A DNA stretch of 44,057 nt from a virus. The position numbers and the translations under genes were made by a program. The DNA is taken from positions 1 to 44,057 of the IMG/VR virus record IMGVR_UViG_3300030020_000046; one strand, 5' to 3'. Below, piece by piece: positions 42,307 through 44,057 of this stretch; position 1 is the stretch's first letter; each line of letters opens with the position of its first letter. Under the pieces are notes generated by a model. The model made no database searches and had not been told where the DNA came from. It saw nothing but the letters and a program-made list of their open reading frames with translations.

Positions 42307-44057
42307 ATGGCAGATTTAATGCAATTGGGCGTGTTGGTTGTGCCTCATTTTGATGAAGCTACAGCTAATGCAAGTGCAAAAAAGATAGGAGCAAGTTTAT
42401 CCCAGAATATTAGTGCTGGGATGAACGCGGCTTCGCAACCATTGGGCAAGATAACTGGCCAATCTTCAGATTTCCAAAAGTCCATGTCAGCCGCTAATGC
42501 TCGTGTGTTAGCCTTCGGAGCATCAGCAGGAAGTATTTATTTGGTATATAACGCCTTCAAAAAAATGGTATCTTCTACCATTGAGGTTGAACAGAGTCTA
42601 GCAAATATAAATACAATCTTAAAACTTGGTTCTAGCGGGCTTAACCAGTTTTCGGCTAATATGTTTAAAGCCGCCGCACAAACTGGACAGACATTCCAAA
42701 CAGCTAGTAAGGTGGCGTTGGAATTTGCTCGTCACGGTGTTAGTGCTACCGAGACAGCTAATCGTATGACCGCAGCCATGCAGTTAATGAGAATTTCAGG
42801 ATTAGACGCTGCTGATTCCGTTAATGCAATTACGGCGGCTATTAACGCCTTTAGTAAAGAAGGACTTTCTGCTAATGATATTGTTAGCAGATTAACCGCC
42901 GTTGATACTAAATTTGCTGTTAGCGCACAAGACTTGGCAAAAGCCATTGGTCGTGTCGGTTCTACTGCAACAGAAGCTGGAGTTCAGTTTAATCAATTAT
43001 TGGGATTAGTTACCGCTGTCCAGACCGCTACGGCTCGTGGTGGTGCCGTTATTGGTAACGCTTTCAAGTCTATTTTTACAAGGTTAGGAAGACCAGAAGT
43101 TATAAACGATTTGGAAGCCGTTGGAGTGCAAACAAAAAATGCGGCAGGACAAGTTCTTCCTTTAATTAGTATTTTAAAGAATCTCGCGTCTCAATACAAT
43201 AACCTTAATTATGCTCAAAAGTCATTCGTCACAGAAGCTGTTGGTGGTGTTTATCAAGTTAACATTTTAAAGGCTTCTTTAAATGATTTGGGACATGGAT
43301 TTTCTATTTACGACAAGGCTGTAATTGCTGCCGGTCAATCAACTGGTCTTATCGAACAACGTATGGTATCTCTTAATGATACTATCGCTTCCAAACTTAA
43401 TACCACAGTTTTAACATTCACAAAACTAGTTTCGTCTTTAGGAAATGTAAGTATGGGTAGTGGAGCAAAAAGTCAGTTAGACTCTTTTAATAGTCAAATA
43501 CAAAAAATCGCAGACAGTCTAGATTCAATTACTGAAAAATCCGACACGGGGGATAAGATTAGTAAAAGTATTGGTCAAGGTTTTGCGAAAGGTCTTGGAG
43601 ATATTATTTCTGGTCCCGGTATTCAAATAGCAGCGGCTTTGATTGCTAAAATTACAAAAGGATTCGGGGCGTTCGCTATCGCTTCTGGAAAAACTGAATT
43701 AGGTTATAACGAACCAGCCGAAAAACAGAAAATGATTCAACAGGGAATTGGACAAGTTCTTTCTCAGAATAATGGATTGATGGAAAAATATATCGCCCTT
43801 CTTAATGAGGCTAATTCTATTGGTGGAGCTAAAGGAGTACAATTAAAAAGACAAGCTCTAACAGAACTTTCTAGTGGAGTAATGCAAAGGGTATATGAAG
43901 GAAATGTTAATCAAGCTTTCTCAGCTAATACAGTAAGTGCTGTTGGAAAAGAAATTGGTGCAAATATATCGGTAACTCCTGCTGGTGGTTTTTCTGTTCC
44001 AAATGCAGCAATGCCAGACCCAAGCGAACCATATCATATTTGGGACACCCAAAATCA
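42307..44057 (+). CDS. Tail tape measure protein (partial, runs off the window)
   Basis: An open frame from ATG 42307 continues to the last base, 583 codons so far, with no stop. The protein fixes tail length by spanning the tube during assembly. Features: helical N-terminus, then the TP901-type core (about 60-300): RVLAFGASAGSIYLVYNAF near 64, TIEVEQSLANINTIL, FQTASKVALEFARHGVSATE, RISGLDAADSVNAITAAINAF and QFNQLLGLVTAVQTATARGG with GNAFKSIFTRL. This is the usual domain of Caudoviricetes tape measure proteins. The C-terminal part, with possible membrane or peptidase segments, lies outside the window. Start is supported by AGGAATAAGAG and MADLMQLGVLVVPHFD, a typical beginning for these proteins. 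Confidence 0.85.
   Translation, partial: MADLMQLGVLVVPHFDEATANASAKKIGASLSQNISAGMNAASQPLGKITGQSSDFQKSMSAANARVLAFGASAGSIYLVYNAFKKMVSSTIEVEQSLANINTILKLGSSGLNQFSANMFKAAAQTGQTFQTASKVALEFARHGVSATETANRMTAAMQLMRISGLDAADSVNAITAAINAFSKEGLSANDIVSRLTAVDTKFAVSAQDLAKAIGRVGSTATEAGVQFNQLLGLVTAVQTATARGGAVIGNAFKSIFTRLGRPEVINDLEAVGVQTKNAAGQVLPLISILKNLASQYNNLNYAQKSFVTEAVGGVYQVNILKASLNDLGHGFSIYDKAVIAAGQSTGLIEQRMVSLNDTIASKLNTTVLTFTKLVSSLGNVSMGSGAKSQLDSFNSQIQKIADSLDSITEKSDTGDKISKSIGQGFAKGLGDIISGPGIQIAAALIAKITKGFGAFAIASGKTELGYNEPAEKQKMIQQGIGQVLSQNNGLMEKYIALLNEANSIGGAKGVQLKRQALTELSSGVMQRVYEGNVNQAFSANTVSAVGKEIGANISVTPAGGFSVPNAAMPDPSEPYHIWDTQN

Noticed and set aside
1-44057. CRISPR arrays, tRNA genes or attachment sites
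   Set aside because: No regularly spaced repeats, cloverleaf-like stretches or integrase-linked repeats were found by eye.

Overview
The window looks like a stretch of an AT-rich genome of a tailed double-stranded DNA bacteriophage (Caudoviricetes). It carries a nearly continuous set of head, neck and tail genes in order: large terminase, portal, capsid protease with scaffold, decoration-like protein, major capsid protein, neck and connector proteins, tail tube, assembly-chaperone-like genes, and a tape measure protein that runs off the right end. I see no tail sheath gene between the connectors and the tube, so a siphovirus-like tail is more likely than a contractile one. No integrase, repressor, tRNA or CRISPR array was recognised. 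All genes but one are on the + strand.

Layout. 1-1.4 kb: the end of an upstream gene, an HNH endonuclease, and a paralogue whose HNH residues are lost. 1.5-13.3 kb: two small paralogous proteins, then four large receptor- or glycan-directed proteins with secretion-signal-like N-termini (tandem SGNH hydrolase, fibre, DUF4838-like plus beta-helix, beta-helix). 13.3-18 kb: PhoH-like ATPase, the single minus-strand gene, then a tightly coupled operon of zinc-ribbon protein, sigma-like factor with a cysteine-rich insert, HTH-type protein, small Cys protein, C2H2-ERCC4 nuclease and terminase. 20-29.4 kb: a collagen-like fibre, portal, and three fibre-like proteins, two of them paralogous. 29.5-33 kb: protease-scaffold, decoration-like protein and major capsid protein, closed by a strong terminator. 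33-34.7 kb: a LAGLIDADG homing endonuclease with its own sigma-70-type promoter. 34.7-44 kb: neck, fibre, connector, tube, chaperone-like and tape measure genes.

Regulation. Two kinds of upstream signal recur. A GTGTAATTA-type motif (12 sites, five of them identical 9-mers) lies 15-44 nt before virion and fibre genes and PhoH. A TATAAT box lies 11-16 nt before the HNH gene, the operon holding the sigma-like gene, the minus-strand gene, the homing endonuclease and a neck gene. I infer that TATAAT-type promoters use the host sigma factor and that the phage sigma-like factor reads the GTGTAATTA type. This is untested. Several virion genes have clear Shine-Dalgarno sequences, the best being AAGGAGG before the gene at 24395.

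Host. The GLTN-type repeats of the fibres, the DUF4838-like domain and the abundance of secreted-type glycan-active modules resemble proteins of Verrucomicrobia, Lentisphaerae and Planctomycetes. A PVC-group host is an inference from domain content only.
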